A DNA stretch of 64,000 bases from Lepidurus packardi (taxonomy: Eukaryota; Arthropoda; Branchiopoda; Notostraca; Triopsidae), in contig JAKZAN010000007.1 in assembly GCA_023053545.1 (NCBI GenBank), forward strand, positions 124,001 to 188,000, read 5' to 3'. Numbering within the stretch: the first letter of the stretch is position 1; the number at the start of each line of letters is the position of its first letter. The position numbers were made by a program, and so were the translations under genes. Below the pieces are notes generated by a model. It ran no database searches and was not told where the DNA came from. It saw only the letters and a program-made list of their open reading frames with translations. Below are positions 10,170 through 19,632 of this stretch, piece after piece.

Positions 10170-11660
10170 GGCACAAAATTCTCATCCACAAAATTCGGAA
10201 AAACTACGAACAACTTTTCGAAATTACTCAAGAAGCCCGCAAACGTTTGGTTGAAACTATAGTGATCATAGAACCGCCTAAAAACATTGCCAACACTAAC
10301 ATGAGTTTTTTAACCACTTGTGCAACGTCACAGTACAACGGAGTGACAGTACTCTCCAAGCCAAATAGCCCCTTTAACATCATCGACATTTCAAACCTCT
10401 ACGTGACTTTTAAACTAAATGTACCCCAATCCCTCCCAATCATCATCATAGCACTGTACAGAAGACATACAACTAACTGTGAAAGCCTCCTAAATGAAAT
10501 ATGGAGCAAATATCGTACATACAACAACATCATCCTTACGGGAGACTTCAATGCTCACCATTGGTTGTGGGAAGACAAAAAGCCAGATCACGCAGGGAAC
10601 GAGCTCCATGATTTTATTACGAAGCACGACTTACAACTTCTCAACACGCGGAACATCCCCACCTTCCAAAACGAACGAGGTCAAAATTCCACAATAGACC
10701 TAACATTCACTTCACGACAACTGCTGAGTCACGTACATTTAACTATTTCAAACGACGAATACTACAACGAATCTGACCACGTGGCCATCGAAATCACTAT
10801 TAACCTCCCATTCACCAGTCCCTGTCACACTAAAACATGGTGCTACCGACAAACCAACTGGCAAAAACTAAGACTCGACACTGCACAAGCCGTACTTTTA
10901 AATCATCAACTTTTCAACAGACTTAACAACCCACGAGGCCTAGACGTAGCTGCATCCAAACTGACATCCATAATACAAACGACAATGCACCAAAACATTC
11001 CCCAACGCACTACAGGACAATACAGTAACCCATGGTGGAGGACAGAACTCGACCTGCTACGCAGACAAACAGCCAAAGCACTCAGACTTTACAAAACTAC
11101 ACGGAAACCACAACACGAAACTGAATGGAAAACCACCAGGAACTGCTACCGCTCAAGGACTAGGTTACTACGAGATAGATATTGGGCAGACAAAATGACG
11201 ACTCCTGACAATAAGTTTCTATGGAATTTTAATAAACATCTAAGACAAAAAGATTCCCTAACCAAACTAGACCGCCTGAAACAAGCAGACGGACAACCAT
11301 TCACTGACTCTAAAGCAAAAATGAGTTTTATCGCGGAGAATTTAATTGGTGGAACCCCTATAACAAACTCACCTACATCAGTTTTAAATCCCCCTACATC
11401 CCCCGTTCCCAAAAACGGAAGACACAAGGACTCAGATTTGACTGCTCCCTTCTCCCCCGAGGAAATTCTAGAAATCGTATGGAGTCTAAAACCCTTTAAA
11501 GCCCCAGGCGTGGACTCCATTCAAGTCAACGTCCTAAAAGAACTCTGGAGTACAATTGGCAGGACAGTCTTACAAATTTACAACGCATCCTTTACCCTGG
11601 GACATTATCCTCAAGCATGGAAAGCAGCAAAGGTCCTACCACTACCACACATTGAATGTG
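10170..11660 (+). pseudogene. LINE-b endonuclease and first RT block
   Basis: An open frame of roughly 500 codons contains all nuclease blocks seen in LINE-a: IIEPPKN, IALYRRHTTN, TGDFNAHHWLW, NSTIDLTF and YNESDHVAIEI. It then has the linker with NPWWRTEL, and the first RT block (FKAPGVDSIQVNVLKELW, YPQAWKAAKVLPLP). It ends when the sequence jumps, at about 11650, from the PLP block to sequence that belongs after RT. There is no good ATG at the front; it sits in a different frame from the zinc knuckles. The nuclease is uninterrupted, but without the RT core this copy cannot be active. Confidence 0.85.
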
Positions 11661-11975
11661 TGCAGATACCACAACGAAGGAGGAGGTGAGATATCTCGGC
11701 CTAACCTACGACTACAAACTAACATGGCAAAGCCACATTACTGAGCTGGCAGCACAGTCGAGCCACATACTTCAAAGGATCTACCAGTTGTCAAAGCTTT
11801 CCAAATCCGTAACATGCTTACAGATTCGTATTCCGTGTAATGCGACCGTGATGACTAAGCTGGCCTACGGATAACCTGCTTGGTGCAATGCTTCGGATTC
11901 AAGACTGCGACCACTCGCCCAGATTTATCGTAGGTGCATGCTACTAGTTTCTGGGACATCGCCTACAACTCCAAC
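11656..11975 (+). pseudogene. LINE-b post-RT fragment
   Basis: The sequence reads VRYLGLTYDYKLTW, then QRIYQLSKLS, and after a stop at 11872-11874 continues in frame with PAWCNASDSRL and an IYRRCMLL block. These correspond to the end of RT and the domain after it in LINE-a (VRYLGLNFDNRL, PAWCN, LYRRGLL). The palm with the catalytic Asp pair is deleted between 11650 and 11656. The homology fades at the GGGCCC cluster. Confidence 0.8.
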
Positions 11976-11991
11976 GGGGTAGGAGACGAGC

Positions 11992-12091
11992 GGGCCCAGT
12001 TCGAAATGGGCCCACCTAGGCCAAACGGGCCCGGTGCCAAAGGGGCCCACCCATTGACCAAACGGGCCCACTCAACAGACAAAACGGGCCC
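11992..12091. repeat. Cluster of six GGGCCC palindromes
   Basis: GGGCCC starts at 11992, 12008, 12027, 12043, 12064 and 12086, so intervals are 16, 19, 16, 21 and 22 bp. Most copies read (A/C)(A/G)GGGCCCA with different spacer bases. There is no coding sequence here. Confidence 0.9.
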
Positions 12092-12984
12092 ACTATTTTG
12101 AAACATTGTAAACACCCTGTTGTGCTGTTTTCCGGACTCAGGGAACAACACACGATATGGGTAAGATACGACATGTATATATTTTCAAACATATCTATTG
12201 TTTTGTAACATATGTTGAATTAAGTATTTATCGTTTTTTGTATTGTTTTCAACTGGAAGCGGAAGTCTTGCCCAAAACTATATTAAAAAACTAAGTCTAA
12301 GAAGTGACGACTGAAGTATAGTACGACTGTTAGCTGGATTGGGATGGACTTTATATAAGACTGGACAAGAGCATACTAAATATTTATAGCAATACTTCTT
12401 TGTACGAGTTTTTACATCGACTTGTTCTATTTATCGTTCTTTGTATTGTTTTCTCCATAGAATGATCGAGACAAAATCCAACTCGAAGAGGAAGTCTTGC
12501 GCTATAACTATGCGACAGTAATGACTATGTAATGCGACAGTATAGCTGGTTTGGGAATTGTTTGCCATGCTATGGAGTACTTCCGTATTCTTCATTATTA
12601 CCATCCAGTACTTCCGTATTTTTCACTTTCCTCATGGCGATCTTTAGTGATGTCTGTTTTACTCTTACTATGAATGTAAAATGTTTCACGTTTGCACTTC
12701 TATTCTACACTAATCTGTAACAGGAAGAATAAAGTATATTTAATGAAAAAGCCTTTGCTCTTTTTCGCGTGTTTCAATAAGGGTTTACTGTTTTCGTGTT
12801 TATCATCAGAGTAACTTAATGTTTGCTGTATTTCTGAAAAATTTATAACTACTGAATCTTAGACCTTGATTAGGTCAAAACCATTTAATCGGTTTTACAG
12901 AATTTCGCTTTGCAAATCCCCATTTTTAAGTTGTAGTTTGGTATAGTTATATAGTTGCCAATTATAAGGCTGCGGGGTCTCACT
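12092..12984. other. AT-rich non-coding stretch with a diverged duplication
   Basis: No gene seen. A block beginning TATTTATCGTT at 12225 recurs, diverged, at 12428 (about 203 bp apart), with shared words such as GAAGTCTTG, GACAGT and TAGCTGG further along. An AATAAA lies near 12729. The rest looks like AT-rich intergenic DNA or old repeat. Confidence 0.5.
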
Positions 12985-13390
12985 GCCGGCAGTGGAAACA
13001 CAGCCTTTATTAAGTTGGAGCGTGTGTCTCAATAAGGGGACACTTTATAACCTTTTTATATAACCTTTTCATTGGAAATTACTATCTCAAGGATAGGAAA
13101 AGCAATAGATTTCCAAGGAAAAGGGTATAATTCCCAAGGTTTTTCGGGCCGTGAGACCCCACCCATAGGTTTGTTAAGTTACAGTTTTTATACTTTGCCT
13201 AAGTTATAGTTATGTAATTTATAGCTAAGTTATAATTCTTTATAGACAATAAATTTCCATATATTTGGTAGGAGAGTGAAAGGTTATTTATTGTCCGGAG
13301 AAATCACCTATAGGTATAAATACCATGGAAACTGTCCCCTTATTGAGACACACGCTCCAACTTAATAAAGGCTGTGTTTCCACTGCCGGC
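12985..13390. repeat. 58-bp perfect inverted repeat around a 290-bp spacer
   Basis: 12985-13042 is the exact reverse complement of 13333-13390. Each arm contains the 19-bp Harbinger terminus (CGGCAGTGGAAACACAGCC or its complement) plus about 38 bp of flank. The right arm includes the left end of H2 (13370-13390). The spacer (13043-13332) has no gene; its last part (about 13250-13347) recurs in direct orientation just right of H2 at about 30766-30870. Confidence 0.88.
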
Positions 13391-13404
13391 TCAACCCGGG
13401 TTGA
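13370..13404 (+). repeat. H2 left terminal inverted repeat and adjacent palindrome
   Basis: The 19-bp terminus (13370-13388) is followed by the 14-bp perfect palindrome TCAACCCGGGTTGA (13391-13404), with a partial copy near 13453. Likely transposase or Myb-partner contact sites, by analogy with the palindromes in the H2 right arm and in H1. Confidence 0.75.
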
Positions 13405-13841
13405 AATGGATTTCAACCTGGGTGCGTCAACCTCGCCTGTTTCCACTGGCTTAACCCGGGTTCACGTGGGGTTGGGAGACGGGTCCTTCAACTCCATTTC
13501 GGATCAGGAGTTTAGGCCAGCGGTGGTGGGTTGGGGGAGTTTCACATCGTGATGCTAGGTGGAGTCGTGGTGCAATGTAAATAAAGTCTTTGTTGATTTC
13601 ATGCCTCAAGTTTTCCCTGCACAAACCGTTCAGTAACCATAAACGTAAGCATATCAAGTAAAATATATTTAATTTGTATAATAGCTAGAAATCATTGCCA
13701 CACATAAATCGCCTCTCAGCTTCTTTTTTTGTGCGTCTGTCTTACAGTATATTTCTACTACAAGCTGAAATGTAAAATTGTGTGCGATATATATACTTCA
13801 AGAAAGAGCGCTTATCATTTGTGTAATTATTTAGTAAAGCT

Positions 13842-13924
13842 ATGAGTGACCAAAAGAAAAGACGGATGGTTTGGGGACCAGAAGAGACAAGGCTCTTGAT
13901 TCATCTCTGGGGAGAGGAAGCTAT
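13842..13924 (+). CDS. H2 Myb/SANT-like accessory protein, first coding part (split by H1)
   Basis: ATG at 13842 opens 27 codons plus 2 bases. The sequence has a basic N-terminus and WGPEETRLLIHLW, the first helix of a trihelix/Myb-type DNA-binding domain. The frame resumes exactly at 17579 after H1 and one copy of the duplication TAT are removed. In PIF/Harbinger elements this second protein binds DNA and helps bring the transposase to the nucleus and to the element ends. This ORF is too short to be noticed alone; its identity depends on the join. Confidence 0.82.
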
Positions 13925-13940
13925 AGGCACATTTTATCGT

Positions 13941-13962
13941 CAACTGGTCCGTTGACCAGTTG
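13941..13962. repeat. H1 left subterminal hairpin
   Basis: CAACTGGTC and GACCAGTTG are perfect complements around CGTT, 16 bp inside the left end. The first arm overlaps the terminal repeat. Confidence 0.85.
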
Positions 13963-14097
13963 AGCATGACGGAATCACCGGTAGACGAGAAAATGCGAAG
14001 AACGCAAGTCGCAGTTCAACTCCTTTAGTTCAACTACCAGTTGACAATAAAATACCCGTCCTCGTAGTGTTCACAAACATTATTATCTGCCTTCGTA

Positions 14098-15354
14098 ATG
14101 GATCTCGAAGAAAACACAAGTAAATACAAGATTATTTTCATTAATTTGAGCTACAATTGTTATTCTCTTTTAGATAGTCAACTAGTCCTTGCAACAGTTG
14201 CAGTAAAACAGTTTCTTGACCATGTTATTGAAGAAGAGTCAACTAGTGAATCTGAAGGAGAAGTAGATGATGACATTAATATTAATTTAGTCATTTCTTT
14301 TATTTCTCTTGGAAGTGAAACTCACCGTCGGCAATCTGGATATAAATGTGTTATTAAGTCGTATTCGGATGCGGACTTTTGGCGTCATTTTCGCGTGACG
14401 CGCTCAACATTTAAAAAAAAACTGTGATTTGCAAGGTGATTCTGGATTTCTAAATGATGTTGTCTACCACGGCGGATATCAACCAGTATCTTTGGATACA
14501 ATGCTATACATTACTCTCAGTTATCTTGGAAACCAAGGGGCCATTCGCCTCATCGCAGACAAGTTCGGATATTCGGAGTCAACTATCTGGCGAGTGGTGC
14601 AAACCGAGTGCCAATGGTTTTTGACAATCAAGCACGTTTTATTCGATGGCCAACGAGTGACAATGCACGCGCCATAGCTCGGAGGTTTCAGAAGAAGCGT
14701 GGTTTTCCTGGAGCTGTGGGAGCTATTGACGGTTGCCATATTCCTATTCACCCACCGTCTGCGAATAGAAGAGCGTACCTAAACTATAAACGTTTTCACA
14801 GCATCGTACTAATGGCAGTATGTCTCCCGAACAAATCGTTTTCATATATATTTACCGGATTCCCTGGTAGCTGCCACGACTCGTATGTCTTCCAGCGGTC
14901 TTCACTCTTCAGACGCCTAGATTCCGATAACTGTGGACAGATTCTTAATTCACAAAACTACCACTTGATTGGGGACAGTGCGTTTCCATTGAAGAAGTGG
15001 TTGTTGGTACCGTGCAAGTTTCAAGAAAACCTTTCTGAGTACCAAAAATTGTATAATAAGAAACTGTCTGGCACCAGAATAGTAGTAGAACAAGCCTTTG
15101 GGGATTTAAAAATGAGATTTCGAAGATGCCAGAAGGTACATGCAACGGTAGAAAATAGTGTTAAAGTTGTTGTTGCTTCTTGTGTGTTACATAATATTGG
15201 CATAGAAAATGGAGACTTCTGTATTGACCGCACTGTAAATGATGGTGATGGTAACAGTGATGTTAATTTGCCTGAAAGAAATTTTGTACCCACTAACAGT
15301 GGACAAGCTAAACGAGAGTCTGTGAGGCAGAAACTTGCAAGAATATTCTTGTAG
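14098..15354 (+). pseudogene. H1 DDE transposase, frameshifted
   Basis: Three frame segments together give a Harbinger (DDE_Tnp_4-type) transposase. 14098-14427 has an acidic N-terminus, a likely 54-bp intron inside it (GT near 14118, AG near 14172) and DFWRHFRVTRSTF. 14429-14603 reads QPVSLDTMLYITLSYLGN and a helix-turn-helix-like SESTIWRVV. 14604-15354 reads the catalytic part: GAIDGCHIPI (first Asp), FPGSCHDSYVF, GDSAFPLKKW and ERAFG-like VVEQAFGDLKMRFRRC, VLHNI. The enzyme cuts and joins element ends. Frameshifts lie at an A9 run (about 14411-14419) and near 14603, so this copy is probably inactive. Neither junction shows a plausible intron. Confidence 0.85.
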
Positions 15355-15503
15355 ATGATTATGGCACACATTGCTGCAGTTTCAGAACAAGGTTAACATT
15401 TTCTGAAATCAAAATTTTATTTGGGTGTATATATAAGTAATGACTGTAATTACATTTTTAATTAAGCTACATTCAAATTGCATATTCTTTATAAAACGAA
15501 CGT

Positions 15504-16714
15504 TTAGTCAATCAGAATCTGAAGATTCCCTCCTTTTCCTTTTTTTTTATTTTCCTTAATACTTTGGAGGGCGTCACGCAATACTCCTACAATAGCGTTG
15601 GTTGCTGCCATGATTTCCTCGTGTCTCTTCTGCTTCTTTTCTTCTTTCTGCATATCTCTTTCTTCTCTTCTTTTTAGTAACTGCGATCTCTGTTCGTGCG
15701 ACTGTTCCAGTATTTCCATTATTTTCTCCGTCTTTGATGCCTTGGACGGTTTGATTTTTTTAAGTGGTCGTGACGAACCAGTCTCTAACGGGTCGTCCAT
15801 ATGATCAAACTCGTCTTCAAAAACTATACCTTAAGAGAATAAGATTTCATTGAATAATACATGAAAACTTACCTGCGTTGCTCGTTGATGTTCCTGGCAA
15901 ATTTCGTCTTAATTCACTCGGATTCTGTTCCTCTTTTAGAGAGTCACAGAGGTATACCGGGTGAATGTTGTGTCCCTCTCCTAACGAAGACATTTTCATA
16001 ATTGAATTTCAATTACTATTATAATGATTAATTACCAATTATGTCCTGAATTTCCTCTATATACGGTGGAGTATTCAGTAGTACGTCAGCTCCACTTCCG
16101 GTCTTCTCAGATTCTTTGACGTAAGTTTTGTACGCCTTCATTATATTTTGCCATTTTTGGTCGACTTTCAGTACAGGATTTTCTCCGAGGTAATACCCAG
16201 CCTCGGCCAGTGAATTTGATATAATTGTCCAGGTATGCTTTTTTCTGGTCTTGTTATCGCTCAAAGCTGACCAATGTTTTTTTACAAGACCTAATAGGGC
16301 AGTTAGCATTTGCGAAGAAATTTTATTATAAAAATTACTTAAAAATAACCGCGTCGCCTTATCGTCTAGGGCTTTACTCGTTGCGCTTTTCTTTCCTATC
16401 CATATTGGCTTCTTTTCTTCTTCAACAAGGTTTGTAAGTTGACTCTGATGATTGTTAGAATTCTCGGTCAGGACAAAGTTTTCTTCAACTTCCACAATTT
16501 CGTACACGTAGCTTTCCATACCCACACAACGCCTGTTAGAACTTCGGAAAGAACGAGTCGTATGGGAAGAGCTATACGAACCCCGAAGCGTTTTCTCTAA
16601 CCTTTTGGTCCTTTTTTTTGATGCCACGTGGATAAAACTCTGTGCTCCTTCGGACCCTTTTTCCCTTTTTGAGGCAGTGCATTTGATCCTTTTGACAGCG
16701 CACAAGTGAACCAT
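15504..16714 (-). CDS. H1 Myb/SANT-like accessory protein (spliced)
   Basis: The minus strand at about 16028-16714 encodes a long N-terminus and a Myb/SANT-like DNA-binding region (KKHWSAL, TWTIISNSLAEAG, VDQKWQNIMKAYK). A downstream coding piece at 15873-16006 is joined to a final exon at 15504-15829 by an intron with CAG|GTAAGT at 15873/15872 and CTTAAG at 15830, giving an acidic linker, a nuclear-localization-like PLKKIKPSK and a C-terminal coiled coil (SHEQRSQLLKRREERD, basic tail). The join between the first two pieces near 16010-16034 is uncertain. Role: DNA-binding partner of the transposase. It is convergent with the transposase gene, as in H2. Confidence 0.72.
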
Positions 16715-17575
16715 TCAATACTTCGGCACAACCAAGTTTTAGACAATACAATTTTTTGTCTTGGTAAACCAATTAACCAGTGCCTGAGTTTCTCTATTTT
16801 TGATTCCCACAACGCCCGAATCCTGAGAAAAACAAAGAAAGGGGGAAAAATTCGTTAGTTTAAAATTAATTCGCTTAACAATAATAGACATTGATTTGCT
16901 TAAATGTACCTATAAAATTTCTTGGTAGCTTTCGATTCGCAATTTTTTGGGACTGTTTCACTTGTAGTCCTACAACTGTACTGTAATATTAACAACAGTG
17001 GATTGGCTTTAAGTATGCAAAGTCAAGGTCAATTTTAATCGAAGTCACTTCACTAGGGAAATTACAATGGTGACGAAAAAGGGAGACTGAAGTGCTTTCG
17101 GTTTGAATTCCAATCTCACAGAAAAGAAACACAAAGCACAAGAGAATAAATTTAAAAGAGTGATTTAGCTTCCTGGAATGACCAATTGTATTGCAAAACA
17201 CTTCCGAAACAAAGGAAGTTCTTCATTGTTCTTATTTGCTACTCACTTTACAGGGATTACAGTAAAAGAAATTTATTGCAGATTTATACACGATTTAAAC
17301 AAGAAATAAAAATGGGAAAATACACAAGAAACATGATACAAAACCCAATGTTTACAAACAAATGGTAATGGGAGGGCTTTTGGGGACTCTTCCTAGTTCT
17401 ACTGGGCTCTTGAACCCAGTAGAACTAAATGCGTTCTTTGCATGAGGCGGGAAGCCATCCAGTTGAGCGGTTCACGTGAAAATGACAGTCGAGCTCTACT
17501 GGGTTCACAATAAAATGAAGGTTCACCCTAAACGGAAAACCCGTTGTCCAGTTCAGTTGACGATAAAATATGCCT
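16715..17575. other. H1 right arm, non-coding, with a 13-bp-arm hairpin
   Basis: I see no gene. At 17394-17427 there is a perfect hairpin, TAGTTCTACTGGG with its complement around an 8-base loop. The half-site CTACTGGGTTC recurs near 17497. The last 22 bp form the right terminal repeat. Confidence 0.7.
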
Positions 17576-17578
17576 TAT

Positions 17579-18353
17579 GCAACAGAAGTTTGATGGGATG
17601 AAGAGGAAGGAACCCCTGTATAAAGAAATAGTGGCCAAGATGTCAGAGTCCAATTACACCCGGTCTTGCGAACAAGTTAAAGAAAAACTAAAAAACCTCA
17701 AGAAGGAATACCGTGAATGTCTGAAAGCTTTATCGCTGAGTGGAGCGGGCGACTTCTGTACGGACGAATACCCTTTTTTTGACGATATCAACGAAATCAT
17801 GGGAGATCGTCCGAGCTCGAATCCAGTCGAGGTTTTAGATTCTATGTCACCAGTTCCCTCCCTGTCTTTCTCCGTGACTCCTATTGACGATCAACTAGAT
17901 GAAGATTTCTCAGCCTTACCGAGTGATACTGAAGGTAATGTACTTTTATAAATGCTTAGCACGAAGTTATTTGTCTGTATATTAGAAACACGCAACGAAT
18001 CTTCTAGCTCCCGCGACACAGTGCCGCCCCCGAAAAAAAGGTCAAAACAAAATGATTTGAAGATTATCGAGGACCTCATGCAGGGATTTGCTGAACGGGA
18101 TGCACAGTTTTTAGAGCAGCACAGGCAGATACAAAGTGATATCAAAGAACGAAATGACAAGGAAGAGGCTTGGCGCATGAAACAGCTAGAGAACGAGGGA
18201 CAACGTATTGCAAGAAAAGCAGAGCGCCTTGCAAAGGAAGAAGAACGCGTCAAGAAAGAGGAAGAAAGGAAGGACAAGATGCTTGATCTAATGGCTATGC
18301 TGGTCGGAAACGCCTGCGCAGAAAAGAAGCCAGCCCGTTCTCAACGGAAATGA
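17579..18353 (+). CDS. H2 Myb/SANT-like accessory protein, remaining exons
   Basis: This continues the gene begun at 13842. 17579-17934 encodes the rest of the DNA-binding domain (QQKFDGMKRKEPLYKEIVAKM, a CEQVKEKLKNLKKEYRE helix) and an acidic region. A 51-bp intron (17935-17985, GAAG|GTAATG ... ATTAG) leads to 17986-18353: a nuclear-localization-like PPPKKRSKQ, a long charged coiled coil and a stop at 18351-18353. Whole protein about 270 residues, normal for this family. No stops or shifts are seen, so H1 is its only lesion. Convergent with the transposase 100 bp downstream. Confidence 0.83.
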
Positions 18354-18456
18354 ATCTTTCTCGTAATTTATTTCTGAAATTATCCCAGTTCTGAAGTGCA
18401 ATACATTACTCGTTCATTTTAAGTGCAATTTCTAGTTTCAACTGGAATTGAAACTT

Positions 18457-19149
18457 CTACGGAGCATACCATACATGTGCAGATAGGGCATTACGGATAG
18501 TATCTTGGTTCATGGCGGCTTGTGGAACAAAGGGATCTTGCACAACTTCAGCTGGACCTTCTTCTACAGCCATCTGAAAGCACGAGTCGAACGTGTCGCC
18601 CTGCTCTTCACAAATATTTTGAAGAATACAACAAGCATAAATGACCCTATTTATGCGGCGAATATTTGTTTCATTTCTTTTCAGAAGACACCGCCATCTA
18701 CCCTTCAGTTTACCAAAGGCCCGTTCAACTGTCATGCGATTACTGCTCAGTATATTGTTAAAACGTTCATTCTGAGCAGTAATGGCATGGGCAGAGTAAG
18801 GCTTCATAAGCCAAGTAAGAAGGGGATACGCAGCGTCACCTATAAGGTATAAAGGGATGTTGACGCCACTGATAAGCTTCGTGGTGTCAGGGAACTGCAG
18901 ATTCTGCTGGGCAAACTGGTGCAGTTTGCTGTTAGCAAAAATTCTCGCATCGTGCACCGAGCCAGGCCAGCCAACGTTTATGTTAATAAAACGCCCGGAA
19001 AAATCAACCACCGCCTGGAGTACAACCGTGTAGTCCCCTTTACGAACACAGTAGTAGTCCGCACGGTACTTTTCCGGGCCCAAAATAGGGATGTGCGTGC
19101 CGTCTATAGCTCCAACACACTGTGGAAGTTTTTTTCGACGGAAGTTTGA
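18457..19149 (-). pseudogene. H2 DDE transposase, C-terminal part
   Basis: The minus strand encodes the catalytic half of a Harbinger transposase. QCVGAIDGTHIPI near 19085-19130 holds the first Asp, WPGSVHDARIF the second block, IGDAAYPLLTW the next conserved Asp, and MTVERAFGKLKGRWR the catalytic Glu; ACCILQNIC follows. The stop is at 18457. The N-terminal half lies at about 23630-23920 beyond BEL-A. About 60-70 residues expected between the two halves are missing, so insertion was accompanied or followed by a deletion. Confidence 0.88.
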
Positions 19150-19614
19150 CTCCTATCGGAAATTCGGTAGTGATTTGTTAGTTAGTACGCCCTTGCATTC
19201 TTGGTTTGTCCTTGTTCTGTTTTGACCCCCACTTCCTTATTAGACTATCCTTGTCCCTTTTTGACCTTTCCTAAGAATCCTGTAATAGCTTCCTTAAACC
19301 AGCGTCCTGCACCCTACCTGCCCACTTCCCCCTCTTTTTGTATACATCCCCTAGAGAATATCCATACCGTATATAAACTGTACTCAACATATAGGTGGGC
19401 AGAGTTTTGCCAACTCTCACCCTTTGCACAAGTACTGAAATCAGTCTTTCCAAGTCGCTATTAAATTATCTTTAAATCGTCAGTTGAAGTCTTAGAAATC
19501 ATTCGGTTGACGCCTGACTGGTTTCCAAAACAATCGTACGAACCTATCTTTTATTAAACACAACGCAGGGACCTCTTTCTCTTTCAATCTAACCAGTAAA
19601 TTCCTACATTTTTT
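19150..19614 (+). repeat. Presumed BEL-A 5' LTR and leader
   Basis: No gene seen. This stretch lies between the broken transposase and the primer site, so it should hold the LTR, but without a 3' copy its limits cannot be fixed. Confidence 0.5.
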
Positions 19615-19632
19615 TGGTGCCGTGACCAGGAT
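19615..19632 (+). promoter_or_regulatory. BEL-A primer-binding site, tRNA-His-like
   Basis: TGGTGCCGTGAC matches the complement of the 3' end of animal tRNA-His for 12 bases, then diverges partly (CAGGA). The gag ATG at 19631 overlaps its end. Confidence 0.6.

Larger units (their letters stand above)
9753..11975 (+). mobile_element. LINE-b: rearranged plus-strand Jockey-like LINE
   Basis: The same LINE type as LINE-a in the opposite orientation: ORF1 C-terminal fragment, zinc knuckles, endonuclease, start of RT, then a jump to the region after RT. The 5' part of ORF1 and the RT core are missing. I find no poly(A) tail or target duplication, so both limits are only where homology to LINE-a fades. 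Confidence 0.82.
13925..17575. mobile_element. H1: PIF/Harbinger transposon nested in the H2 Myb-like gene
   Basis: The ends are inverted repeats: AGGCACATTTTATCGTCAACTG at left and the complement of a near-copy at right (one change in the first 20 bp, then divergence). TAT flanks both sides (13922-13924, 17576-17578), a 3-bp duplication. Removing H1 restores the reading frame of the interrupted gene. Inside are a frameshifted DDE transposase (plus) and a spliced Myb-like gene (minus). If the ends are set one base further in, the flanks would be ATA and TTA, which do not match, so I prefer TAT. Confidence 0.88.

Noticed and set aside
15021..15371. Minus-strand ORFs over the H1 transposase
   Set aside because: Antisense shadows of the catalytic domain, with no motif of their own.
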